A DNA stretch of 64,000 bases, taken from the NCBI RefSeq assembly GCF_014701095.1, contig NZ_AP023439.1, positions 4,948,001 through 5,012,000 on the forward strand, in the 5' to 3' direction. Under the pieces are notes generated by a model. The model made no database searches, was not told where the DNA came from, and saw nothing but the letters and a program-made list of their open reading frames with translations. Positions 1 to 9,838 of this stretch are shown piece after piece; the stretch's first letter is position 1; each line of letters opens with the position of its first letter. Source of the DNA: Streptomyces tuirus. GTDB lineage: Bacteria; Actinomycetota; Actinomycetes; Streptomycetales; Streptomycetaceae. The position numbers and the translations under genes were made by a program.

Positions 1-1501
1 TGTACGGGTTCTCCGGCGGGCCGCCCCTCGGCTCCTCGATCTCCGCCTCGGCCGAGAAGGGCCGCAGTGCCTCCGCTGCCGCGGCGTCGACCTGGACGTC
101 GTCCACCACGGGCCGCGCCCCGGCCGCCCCCGCCGCGTACTCGGCCGCGTGCCAGCCGGCCCGGCGCCCGAACACCAGCAGGTCGGACAGGGAGTTGCCG
201 CCGAGCCGGTTGGAGCCGTGCATGCCGCCGGCCACCTCACCGGCCGCGTAGAGACCGGGCACCCCGCGCGCCGCCGCCGTGTCGGACTCGACCGCGATCC
301 CGCCCATCACGTAGTGGCAGGTGGGCCCGACCTCCATCGCCTCGGCCGTGATGTCGACGTCCGCCAGCTCCTTGAACTGGTGGTACATCGACGGCAGCCG
401 GCGCTTGATGACCTCGGCGGGCATCCGGGTCGACACGTCGAGGAACACGCCCCCGTGCGGGGAGCCGCGCCCCTCCTTCACCTCGGCGTTGATCGCCCGC
501 GCGACCTCGTCGCGGGGGAGCAGCTCGGGCGGGCGGCGGTTGTGGTCCGGGTCGTCGTACCAGCGGTCGCCCTCCTCCTCCGTCTCGGCGTACTTGTCCT
601 TGAAGACGTCGGGGATGTAGTCGAACATGAACCGCTTGCCGTCGGAGTTGCGCAGCACACCGCCGTCGCCGCGCACCGACTCGGTGACGAGGATGCCCTT
701 CACCGACGGCGGCCAGACCATGCCGGTCGGGTGGAACTGCACGAACTCCATGTTCAGCAGGGGAGCACCGGCGAGCAGGGCCAGCGCGTGGCCGTCGCCC
801 GTGTACTCCCACGAGTTCGACGTCACCTTGAAGGACTTGCCGATGCCGCCGGTGGCGATCACCACGGCGGGTGCCTCCAGCACGAAGAAGCGGCCCGACT
901 CGCGCTCGTAGCCGAACACCCCGGAGACCCGGCCGCCCGCGGCGGAGCCGCCGCCGGACACCGTCTTCAGCACGCGCGTGACCGTGCACTCCTGGAAGAC
1001 CTTCAGCCGGGACTCGTAGTCGCCGGTCTCCTTGAAGTCCTCCTGCTGCAGTGCGACGATCTTCTGCTGGAGCGTGCGGATCAGCTCGAGGCCCGTGCGG
1101 TCGCCGACGTGGGCGAGGCGCGGGTACTCGTGGCCGCCGAAGTTGCGCTGGGAGATCCGGCCGTCCTCGGTACGGTCGAACAGCGCCCCCCAGGTCTCCA
1201 GCTCCCACACCCGCTGCGGTGCCTCCTGGGCGTGCAGTTCGGCCATCCGCCACTGGTTGAGGAACTTGCCGCCGCGCATGGTGTCGCGGAAGTGCACCTG
1301 CCAGGAGTCGTTCTCGTTGGCGTTGGCCATCGCCGCGGCGATGCCGCCCTCGGCCATCACGGTGTGCGCCTTGCCGAACAGCGACTTGCAGATCACGGCC
1401 GTACGGGCGCCCCGCTCACGGGCCTCGATGGCGGCGCGCAGGCCCGCGCCGCCCGCGCCCACCACGACGACGTCCCACTCCTGCCGGTCGACCACGGACA
1501 T
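1..1501 (-). CDS. sdhA: Succinate dehydrogenase/fumarate reductase flavoprotein subunit, partial (C-terminus outside window)
   Basis: Catalytic FAD subunit that oxidises succinate to fumarate at the inner face of the membrane. The reading frame is open from an ATG at 1501 to the window edge, about 500 residues. Seen: an N-terminal FAD-binding dinucleotide fold (VVVGAGGAGLRAAIEA), a covalent-FAD type HTVMAEGGIAAA stretch, GDGHALALLAGA, the HPTG active-site region, and GLYAAGEVAGGMHGSNRLGG near the C-terminal end. The gene follows the membrane anchor gene by 17 bp on the same strand, so the iron-sulfur subunit is expected just outside the window. The anchor is of the Rv0249c kind, which places this with the mycobacterial Sdh1 class rather than the sdhCDAB class. 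Fumarate reductase is the main alternative name. Confidence 0.93.
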   Translation of the reverse strand, partial: MSVVDRQEWDVVVVGAGGAGLRAAIEARERGARTAVICKSLFGKAHTVMAEGGIAAAMANANENDSWQVHFRDTMRGGKFLNQWRMAELHAQEAPQRVWELETWGALFDRTEDGRISQRNFGGHEYPRLAHVGDRTGLELIRTLQQKIVALQQEDFKETGDYESRLKVFQECTVTRVLKTVSGGGSAAGGRVSGVFGYERESGRFFVLEAPAVVIATGGIGKSFKVTSNSWEYTGDGHALALLAGAPLLNMEFVQFHPTGMVWPPSVKGILVTESVRGDGGVLRNSDGKRFMFDYIPDVFKDKYAETEEEGDRWYDDPDHNRRPPELLPRDEVARAINAEVKEGRGSPHGGVFLDVSTRMPAEVIKRRLPSMYHQFKELADVDITAEAMEVGPTCHYVMGGIAVESDTAAARGVPGLYAAGEVAGGMHGSNRLGGNSLSDLLVFGRRAGWHAAEYAAGAAGARPVVDDVQVDAAAAEALRPFSAEAEIEEPRGGPPENPY

Positions 1502-1518
1502 CAAAAGGCCCCATCCCT

Positions 1519-2355
1519 CTAGAAGAAGCGCGGATCGTCGAAGGCGCCGGACGCGACCAGGTAGACGTAGAAGTCGGCGAGCGCCACGCTCACCAGGGAC
1601 GCCCAGGCGAGCTGCATGTGCCGGGCGTTGAGCTTCCCCGCCCACTGCCACATCCGGTAGCGCACGGGATGCCGGGAGAAGTGCTTGAGCTTGCCGCCGA
1701 CGATGTGCCGGCAGGAGTGGCAGGAGATCGTGTACGCCCAGATCAGCACGATGTTGACCAGGAACACCAGGGTGCCGAGCCCCATGTGGCCCCAGTCGTA
1801 GTTCTCGTCGCGGAAGGCGAGCACGGTGTCGTACGTGAGGATCCCGGCGACGGCCAGCGCGGCGTAGAAGAAGTACCGGTGGATGTTCTGCAGGATCAGC
1901 GGGAAGCGGGTCTCACCGCTGTACTTCTTGTGCGGCTCGGCCACCGCGCAGGCCGGCGGGGACGCCCAGAAGCCCCGGTAGTAGGCCTTGCGGTAGTAGT
2001 AGCAGGTCAGGCGGAAGCCGAGCGGGAAGATCAGGATGATGATCGCGGGCGAGATGCCCCACCAGCTCCCGAAGATCTCCCAGTTCGGGCCGGACCGCAT
2101 CGGCTCGCAGTTCTCCGCCAGACAGGGGGAGTAGAAGGGCGAGACGTAGGGCGCCGCGTAGTAGTCGGTGTTGGCGAAGGCCCGCCAGGTCGAGTAGACG
2201 ATGAAGGCCAACAGACCCGCGGCGGTGCCGGCCGGGGCCAGCCACCAGCGGTCGGTGCGCAGGTGCGGGGCGGCGATCGCGGCCCGCGCGGCGCCCCGCA
2301 CACCGCCGCTCTCAGGTCTGGGTTCGGTGGCAGGGGGTTCCGTACCAGTGGCCAC
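1519..2355 (-). CDS. sdhC: Succinate dehydrogenase membrane anchor subunit (Sdh1 / Rv0249c type)
   Basis: Membrane subunit that anchors the flavoprotein/iron-sulfur pair and passes electrons to quinone. The 278-residue protein starts at GTG 2355 behind a GGAG about 7 bases upstream. It shows roughly five hydrophobic segments (about 38-56, 101-118, 160-178, 190-210, 248-268) with aromatic-rich loops. Cys and His residues cluster in SCHSCRH (residues 211-217), with another His in NIHRY (about 159). Mycobacterial Sdh1 is reported to carry a Rieske-type iron-sulfur cluster inside its membrane subunit; this cluster of Cys/His is a candidate equivalent, which is inference. It is cotranscribed with the flavoprotein gene 17 bp downstream. 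Confidence 0.85.
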   Translation of the reverse strand: MATGTEPPATEPRPESGGVRGAARAAIAAPHLRTDRWWLAPAGTAAGLLAFIVYSTWRAFANTDYYAAPYVSPFYSPCLAENCEPMRSGPNWEIFGSWWGISPAIIILIFPLGFRLTCYYYRKAYYRGFWASPPACAVAEPHKKYSGETRFPLILQNIHRYFFYAALAVAGILTYDTVLAFRDENYDWGHMGLGTLVFLVNIVLIWAYTISCHSCRHIVGGKLKHFSRHPVRYRMWQWAGKLNARHMQLAWASLVSVALADFYVYLVASGAFDDPRFF

Positions 2356-2412
2356 GTGACGACTCCGGTCGGGTTCGGGGGAGGTGCCGGTCGCGCTCGA
2401 CTCCTCCCCGGG

Positions 2413-2703
2413 TCAGGGAGCGCGCCGGTCCCGGGCGCCGAGCCCCTCGTCGTCCGAGTCGCTCCACAGGGCGGAGTCGTACGGCGCGTCCGAGATCGTG
2501 ACCAGCTCGGGACGGGTCGGCGCGGCCGGTGACGCGGCGGCGTCGCGCAGCAGGGCGACGCTCTCGCGCAGGTGATTGGCGTCGGCACGGACGCGGCGCA
2601 TCTCCAGGCCACCGGTGCCGAGCTGCTTCTCCAGGCGTCCCAGCGATCGGAACACTTCGTCGAGACTGCGCTGGACTGACGTCAGTTCGTCGTGAACGGA
2701 CAT
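2413..2703 (-). CDS. Small conserved coiled-coil protein, function unknown
   Basis: A 96-residue protein of unknown function starting at ATG 2703. The first 60 residues are a charged, heptad-like helix (SVQRSLDEVFRSLGRLEKQL) and the C-terminus is acidic and probably disordered. It lies 57 bp upstream of the succinate dehydrogenase anchor gene on the same strand and is probably in the same transcript. No enzymatic motif or membrane segment is visible. The position at the head of an sdh operon may indicate a regulatory or assembly role, but nothing in the sequence proves this. Confidence 0.7.
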   Translation of the reverse strand: MSVHDELTSVQRSLDEVFRSLGRLEKQLGTGGLEMRRVRADANHLRESVALLRDAAASPAAPTRPELVTISDAPYDSALWSDSDDEGLGARDRRAP

Positions 2704-2991
2704 GACTTGCCCTCACTTCCGCGGGTCCTTCATGGCCCAAGGCGGCAACGTTCATGCGCCTGCGAGTGTTGCGCGTCACACCTTGTGCTGTGAAGGGATG
2801 TGCATCGATTGGCCGAGGCGTGTGGGTGCACCGTGCGGTGCATTGAGCCGCATGGGTGGCTTCCCGCCCGTGACCGCCGTGTCGCCCTGTGTTGCCGAAC
2901 CCTTTCCTCTTCAGTGGCCGCATACATCAGATGAACTCCAAATACCGCCAAAAGTGATCATAACGCCCGCGGCTTCCCGGAGGTAGCACAG
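2704..2991. promoter_or_regulatory. Divergent intergenic region, sdh operon / peptide-binding lipoprotein
   Basis: This 288-bp gap separates the minus-strand sdh unit from the plus-strand lipoprotein gene, so promoters for both must lie here. The right half is less GC-rich than the surroundings. The lipoprotein gene has a clear GGAGG (2979-2983) eight bases before its ATG. No -10/-35 pair is convincing enough to place. Confidence 0.4.
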
Positions 2992-5184
2992 ATGTCCCAG
3001 CACGGCGTCGGCCCGCGTGCGGTCACGCGCTCGGTCGCCTTCCTCACCGCGGGCGTGCTCGCGGTGCCCGCGCTCGCCGGATGCGGTTCCGAGGACCCGT
3101 CCGGCAAGCCGCTCGCCGGGCAGGACATCCAGCCCGCGCCCCGCGACCGGATCACCGACGGAGGCACCCTGCGCTGGGCCGTCGACTCCGTACCCGACAC
3201 GCTGAACACGTTCCAGTCGGACGCCGACGCCACCACCACCCGCGTCGCCCAGGCCGTCCTGCCGTCGATGTTCCGCATGGACGCCTCCGGCCGCCCGGAG
3301 CGCAACGCCGACTACCTGGAGTCCGCCAAGGTCGTCGACACCGAGCCCAAGCAGGTCGTGCTGTACAAGCTGAACCAGCAGGCCGTCTGGAGCGACGGCC
3401 GGGAGATCGGCGCCGCCGACTTCGCCGCCCAGTGGCGCGCCCTGTCCGGCAAGGACACCGCGTACTGGACCGCCCGCAACGCCGGCTACGACCGCATCCA
3501 GAAGATCGAGCGCGGCGACAGCGCCCTGGAGGTCCGGGTCACCTTCAGCCGCCCCTACGCGGACTGGCGCTCGCTGTTCTCGCCGCTGTACCCGAAGGAC
3601 GTCATGGGCACCCCGGACTCCTTCAACGACGGGGCGCGCAAGAAGCTCAAGGTCAGCGCCGGACCCTTCACGGTGAAGAAGACCGACCGCGAGGACGGGG
3701 AGATCACCCTCGCCCGGAACCCGCGCTGGTGGGGTGAGCCGGCCAAGCTCTCCGAGATCGTGCTGCGCACCGTCCCGCGTGACAAGCGGGCTTCCGAGCT
3801 GGCCGCCGGCACCCTCGACCTGGCCGAGATCGGCCCCGCCGCGGCCCGCCGCATCACCGTCGCCGCCCGCCCCCAGGCCTCCGGCAGCCCGCTGATGGGC
3901 CCCGGCGCCGACCGCTCCGCCGCGGACGCCCTGGAGTCCTGGGCCGTCGCCAACGGCTCCGACGAGGACGCCGCCGACGAGGAGACCGTCGCCCGCAAGA
4001 AGCTGCGCAAGGCCGCCGTCCGGTACGCCCGGCAGCAGCAGGCCCTCGGCGGCTTCGAGGTCCGCAAGTCCCTGGAGCCGGCCTACACCCAGCTCGCCCT
4101 GAACGGCGCCGAGGGCCCGCTCACCGACGAGCGCGTCCGCAGGGCCGTCGCCCGCGCCTTGGACCGCAAGGAACTGGCCCGGGTCGTCCTCAAGCCGCTC
4201 GGCCTGCCCGCCGTCCCGGTCGGCAGCCATCTCGCCCTGTCCGGCCAGGCCGCCTACGCCGACAACAGCGGCGCCCTCGGCGACCAGGACACCAAGGAGG
4301 CCCAGGCGCTGCTCGCGGACGCCGGGTGGGTGCGCGGCGGCCCGGTCAAGGAGGAGAAGAAGAAGGAGAAGGCCGCCGGCCCCGAGGGCGGGAAGGCCGA
4401 CGACACCGGCGAGGACGGCAAGGCACACGACCCCGGCGAGGACGGCAAGGCACACGACCCCGGCGAGGACGGCAAGGCCCACGACCCCGCGGGGCACCTC
4501 GCCCAGGACGGCAAGCAGTACAAGGCCCCGCACCAGGGTGGTGCCCCCGGCGCGTACGCCCCCGGGGGCACCGCGGCGCCGGCGAACCAGGAGGCCGCCC
4601 CGCTCGCCAAGAACGGCAAGCCCCTCACACTGCGCTTCGTGCTCCCCTCCGGGCCCGGCTCTCAGACGCTGCGCACGGTCGCGGACCGCATCTCCCGGAT
4701 GCTGGAGCGCGTCGGCATCGGCACCGCGATCTCCAAGGTCTCCGACGAGTCCTACTTCAAGGACCACATCGCCTCCGGCCAGTACGACCTCGCCCTGTAC
4801 TCCTGGCCCGCCACGGCCTACCCCGCCACCGACGCCCGCCCCGTCTACGCCAAGCCCGTCCCGGCCGCCGACGGCTCGCTGAACGTCGAGCAGAACTACA
4901 CCCGCGTCGGCACCGACCAGGTCGACCAGCTCTTCGACGAGGCCGTGGCGACGCTCGACGAGGGCGAGTCCCGCTCTCTGATCCGCAAGGCCGACTCGCG
5001 CATCTGGGCCGCGGCCGGCTCGATCCCCCTCTTCCAGCGCCCCCAGCTCCTCGCGGCCCGCAAGAACCTGGTCAACGCCGGCGCCTTCGGCTTCGGCACA
5101 CCGGTCTACGAGGACATGGGCTTCCTGAAGAAGGGCGCGAAGCCCGCGTCCGGCCCGTCGGCGAAGGGCTCCACCGCTCCGTAG
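2992..5184 (+). CDS. ABC transporter family 5 (peptide-type) substrate-binding lipoprotein
   Basis: Extracytoplasmic solute-binding lipoprotein of the DppA/OppA superfamily, 730 residues. The N-terminus has an Arg-containing signal peptide and a lipobox LAGC at about residues 28-31; mature chains would be anchored on the outer face of the membrane. The SBP_bac_5 fold is seen in GGTLRWAVDSVPDTLN, NDGARKKLKVSAGPF and LTDERVRRAVARALDR. Between the lobes, around residues 445-540, lies a charged, low-complexity insertion containing three copies of GEDGKAHDP. No permease or ATPase genes are adjacent, so this is an orphan binding protein. It may share a transporter such as the one at 9839-15680, or act as a sensor; both are inferences. 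Confidence 0.88.
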   Translation: MSQHGVGPRAVTRSVAFLTAGVLAVPALAGCGSEDPSGKPLAGQDIQPAPRDRITDGGTLRWAVDSVPDTLNTFQSDADATTTRVAQAVLPSMFRMDASGRPERNADYLESAKVVDTEPKQVVLYKLNQQAVWSDGREIGAADFAAQWRALSGKDTAYWTARNAGYDRIQKIERGDSALEVRVTFSRPYADWRSLFSPLYPKDVMGTPDSFNDGARKKLKVSAGPFTVKKTDREDGEITLARNPRWWGEPAKLSEIVLRTVPRDKRASELAAGTLDLAEIGPAAARRITVAARPQASGSPLMGPGADRSAADALESWAVANGSDEDAADEETVARKKLRKAAVRYARQQQALGGFEVRKSLEPAYTQLALNGAEGPLTDERVRRAVARALDRKELARVVLKPLGLPAVPVGSHLALSGQAAYADNSGALGDQDTKEAQALLADAGWVRGGPVKEEKKKEKAAGPEGGKADDTGEDGKAHDPGEDGKAHDPGEDGKAHDPAGHLAQDGKQYKAPHQGGAPGAYAPGGTAAPANQEAAPLAKNGKPLTLRFVLPSGPGSQTLRTVADRISRMLERVGIGTAISKVSDESYFKDHIASGQYDLALYSWPATAYPATDARPVYAKPVPAADGSLNVEQNYTRVGTDQVDQLFDEAVATLDEGESRSLIRKADSRIWAAAGSIPLFQRPQLLAARKNLVNAGAFGFGTPVYEDMGFLKKGAKPASGPSAKGSTAP
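4408..4488 (+). repeat. Three in-frame 27-bp tandem repeats inside the lipoprotein gene
   Basis: Units at 4408-4434, 4435-4461 and 4462-4488 are nearly identical and each encodes GEDGKAHDP. A degenerate partial copy precedes them (ADDTGEDGK). They form part of a hydrophilic linker, so a change in copy number would keep the frame. Confidence 0.9.
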
Positions 5185-5225
5185 CTCCGGCATCGCTCAA
5201 GAGCTCCGGCAACGCTCAAGCGCCC

Positions 5226-5279
5226 CGCCCGGCGTCCGCACCATGACCTCGGCAACGATCATGGTCCGGACGCCGGGCG
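5226..5279 (+). terminator. Hairpin terminator after the binding-lipoprotein gene
   Basis: A 13-bp perfect stem (5226-5238 with 5267-5279), extended by a second 6-bp helix (5241-5246 with 5259-5264), follows the stop codon at 5184. There is no long T run, as is normal in Streptomyces. Confidence 0.75.
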
Positions 5280-5492
5280 TTCGCATACCCGGGCGCCCGG
5301 CCCGCCCGGGCCCCGGCACCGGTGCCGAGGCCCCCCGAAGCAGGCCTGACCTGCAGCGACGTATCCCGGCTAACCCCTGCGGCCGCAGCCCCGTACCATG
5401 GGACGTGGCCGTGGCATGTTGAGCCCGGCAGGGCCCGCGCACCGCAGACGTCCGCGCAGGGCATTCCTCACACTCCGGGAGAACGCCGCAAT

Positions 5493-7400
<1,908 letters not shown>

Positions 7401-7412
7401 CGCTCCTCACAA

Positions 7413-7452
7413 CGGCACCGGGCACCCCGCATGGGCGGGGTGCCCGGTGCCG
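7413..7452 (+). terminator. Perfect 18-bp hairpin terminator after typA
   Basis: The arms 7413-7430 and 7435-7452 are perfect complements with an atgg loop, 13 bp after the typA stop codon. It isolates typA from the TnpB-like gene that follows. Confidence 0.9.
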
Positions 7453-7534
7453 TGGTGTGAAGGGAAAAGCGCAAAGAAAAGGGGTTGTTACTGCTGCCGC
7501 TTGGTCGAGCGTAGGCGTGTATGAGCGAGTGTGA

Positions 7535-9313
7535 GTGAGTGCCGGTACTGCCGACGACGGGATGCAGTCGGCTTCGGAGTCAGGGGAACGGAAGTTTGCG
7601 TGTCGAATGGGTGACCTTTACGGCTGGGGCTCGTTGGATGCGGTGACGGATCTTCGATGTCGGGCCGGGGGTGACGGGGTGGGCGGGCTGCGGAAGGTGG
7701 CAGCGCCGTTTGTGGTGCCCGGCCCCTCGGGGGTGGCGGTCCGGGCCCGGTTGCGGGTCTCGGAGACGGACGCGGCCGTATTGGCCGAGGTCGGTACGTT
7801 CCTGGGCGCGCTGGCATCCCGGGATCTCGCGGTGCGCTCCCGCCAAGGGCTGGCCCATGATGCCGCCACGTGGGCTGCTCGTAAGCGGGAGCTGACCGGG
7901 GACTCGTCGGCGCGGTGGGCGGGCAGCGTCACCAAAGCCACCCATGACCAGTGGGCGTTGGCCCGGCGCGGCCAGATGGCGGAGTTGGCGTGGCTGCGTG
8001 GGCAGATCACCGCGATCGAGGCCCGGCTGGCCCGCCCGCTGGGCGCCAAGGCGAACAAACACGAAGGGCTGGTGCGCGGGTACGGCTCGCGGGCGGAGTG
8101 GCACGCCAAGGCCCGCCGCCTGCACACGCTGAAAGCCCGGCTGACGGCTGTGGAGGCGGACTGGGCGGCGGGCCGGGTGCATGTGGTGCGTGGCGGCAAG
8201 CAGCTCGCGCGCCTGCGTCACCACCTGGGCCAGGCCGGGCTGGATCAGGCGGCCTGGCGGGATCGGTGGGAGGCGGCGCGGATGTTCCTGGCCGCCGACG
8301 GGGAGTCCGGCAAACGCTTCGGCAACGAGACCATCCGCATCACCGGCACCGGGCAAGTCTCGATCAGGCTGCCGGCCGCCCTGGCCCATCTGGCCAACGC
8401 CCCGCACGGCCGCTACGTCCTGGACGCCGCCGTGGTGTTCAGGCACCGGGGCGAGGAATGGGCGGACCGGATCAGCGTGAACCGGGCGGTGGCCTACCGC
8501 ATCCACCAGGACTCGGTCCGCCGCCGCTGGTATGTCACCGCCTCCTGGCAGCGCGCAGCTGTCCCGGTCCTGCCGATCGACGCGGCCCTGGCCAAGGGGG
8601 TGGTGGCAGTGGACATGAACGACGACCACCTCGCCGCCTGGCACCTCGACATCCACGGCAACCCCGTCGGCGAACCCCAGCGCTTCTTCTACGACCTGTC
8701 CGGTAATACCTCGCACCGGGACGCCCAGATCCGCCATGTGCTGACCCGGCTGCTGCACCACACCCGCCGCCGCGGGGCTGCCGCCATCGCGATCGAGGAC
8801 CTCGACTTCACCGACGGCACCAGCCGGGAGAAGCACGGCCGTAACAAGCGGTTCCGGCGTCTGATCTCCCGCTTCCCCACCGCGAGGCTGAAGGCGCGGC
8901 TGGTGTCGATGGCCGCCGAGCAGAACATCGCGATCGTCGCGGTGGACCCGGCCTACACCTCCCGATGGGGTGCCCAGCACTGGCAGCAGCCCCTGACCAC
9001 ACCCCACCGTGACACCACTCGCCACGACGCGGCAGCCGTGGCGATCGGACGGCGCGCCCTTGGGCATCCGATCCGGCGACGGACGGCACCGCCCCCGCAC
9101 GACCAGAGTGATCGTGCGGGGCATCGGACCGTCCAGGCCCGACCGGAGACCCGACGGCGCGAGGAAACCCGCCCCCGCATTCCCGGACCACGATCACGAG
9201 TCGTGCCGCCCGGACGCGGAGCGAAAACGGGTGACCAGCGTGCCCAACACCGTTCGGAGCACGCGGCTGAGCATGAGCCCTGGCAACAGGACTCACTCCC
9301 GCTCAGTCTTTAG
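7535..9313 (+). CDS. IS200/IS605-type TnpB-like RuvC protein (OrfB family), zinc finger degenerate
   Basis: RuvC-like protein of the TnpB/OrfB group; characterised TnpBs are RNA-guided DNA nucleases. The 592-residue frame runs from GTG 7535. RuvC motifs are seen as VVAVDMNDDH (Asp about 360), IAIEDLDF (Glu about 421) and RHDAAAVAIG (Asp about 498), so the acidic triad looks intact. Typical TnpBs carry two CxxC pairs between motifs II and III; here YTSRWGAQHW (about 475-484) has no Cys. I recall that a Streptomyces TnpB-related family shares GESGKRFGNETIR and APHGRYVL. No TnpA transposase is adjacent. The true start may be later, because family similarity appears to begin near residue 65. Residues beyond about 515 are Arg/Pro-rich and may overlap a guide RNA. 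Confidence 0.85.
   Translation: MSAGTADDGMQSASESGERKFACRMGDLYGWGSLDAVTDLRCRAGGDGVGGLRKVAAPFVVPGPSGVAVRARLRVSETDAAVLAEVGTFLGALASRDLAVRSRQGLAHDAATWAARKRELTGDSSARWAGSVTKATHDQWALARRGQMAELAWLRGQITAIEARLARPLGAKANKHEGLVRGYGSRAEWHAKARRLHTLKARLTAVEADWAAGRVHVVRGGKQLARLRHHLGQAGLDQAAWRDRWEAARMFLAADGESGKRFGNETIRITGTGQVSIRLPAALAHLANAPHGRYVLDAAVVFRHRGEEWADRISVNRAVAYRIHQDSVRRRWYVTASWQRAAVPVLPIDAALAKGVVAVDMNDDHLAAWHLDIHGNPVGEPQRFFYDLSGNTSHRDAQIRHVLTRLLHHTRRRGAAAIAIEDLDFTDGTSREKHGRNKRFRRLISRFPTARLKARLVSMAAEQNIAIVAVDPAYTSRWGAQHWQQPLTTPHRDTTRHDAAAVAIGRRALGHPIRRRTAPPPHDQSDRAGHRTVQARPETRRREETRPRIPGPRSRVVPPGRGAKTGDQRAQHRSEHAAEHEPWQQDSLPLSL
9081..9134 (+). ncRNA. Possible guide-RNA-like structured segment at the 3' end of the TnpB-like gene
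   Basis: A perfect 10-bp stem (9093-9102 with 9112-9121) with a 9-base loop is nested inside a second helix (9081-9086 with 9129-9134). It lies within the C-terminal coding end. In TnpB systems the guide RNA overlaps and extends beyond the 3' end of the gene, which is why this is flagged. It could equally be chance pairing in GC-rich DNA. Confidence 0.3.
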
Positions 9314-9838
9314 GAACGGTAGGGAAAACCCTCGATTTGCCGGTGGCAGCCGTCAGGGGCGGTTTTCTCCCACTACCCTGCTCCGGAAGCGCCAGGCCTC
9401 CCCGTTCCCGGGGAACGCTCAACGGCCTTGCCGCACAAGCTCCTTGAGCACGCGACAGGCTCCGGTGGCACCCTGCACGGGACCCACGGTACGTCGCAAC
9501 CGGTTTTTCTCACTCTCGCGTCCGGAATGCGGACAGCCGACACCGATAGATGTGTAACAAGTCCGTTTCGCAGGGATCTTTCACCAAACCCTTTGTCCGG
9601 ATTTTGGAAGATGTAGGCGAGAGCTGTGATCGAACCGAGACCTCGAGAGTGTGGTTCGGTCCTGGCGTTTGGCAGATAGTTAGGCGCGTAGAGCTCGGAT
9701 GTACGGGTCAGTAGCCGGCAGCGGCGCGACTCACGAGCGCGGGGGCACTCGACGAATTCCGGCACCGGCGACGGGCGGGGGCCGTGATGTGTCGTGTGCT
9801 CCCTTCGCGGTGAACCAATGACTTCATAGGAGGAACCC
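9314..9838. other. Intergenic region between TnpB-like gene and peptide transport operon
   Basis: A 525-bp non-coding stretch. It should hold the right end of the TnpB-like element, if one exists, and the promoter of the peptide transporter operon. The ribosome binding site AGGAGG (9828-9833) just before ATG 9839 is strong. I could not place element ends, target duplications or a convincing -35/-10 pair. The part after about 9500 is noticeably less GC-rich than its surroundings, as promoter DNA often is. Confidence 0.4.

Noticed and set aside
149-1522. Long plus-strand frame opposite the sdh flavoprotein gene
   Set aside because: It is an antisense shadow created by GC-rich codons; its translation is rich in Arg/His/Gly/Val with no recognisable domain, while the minus strand gives a complete FAD enzyme.
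2911-5193. Minus-strand frame of 760 codons opposite the binding lipoprotein gene
   Set aside because: Composition (Gly/Val/Leu/Asp runs) is that of a reverse-complement shadow. The plus strand encodes a signal peptide, a lipobox and a known fold.
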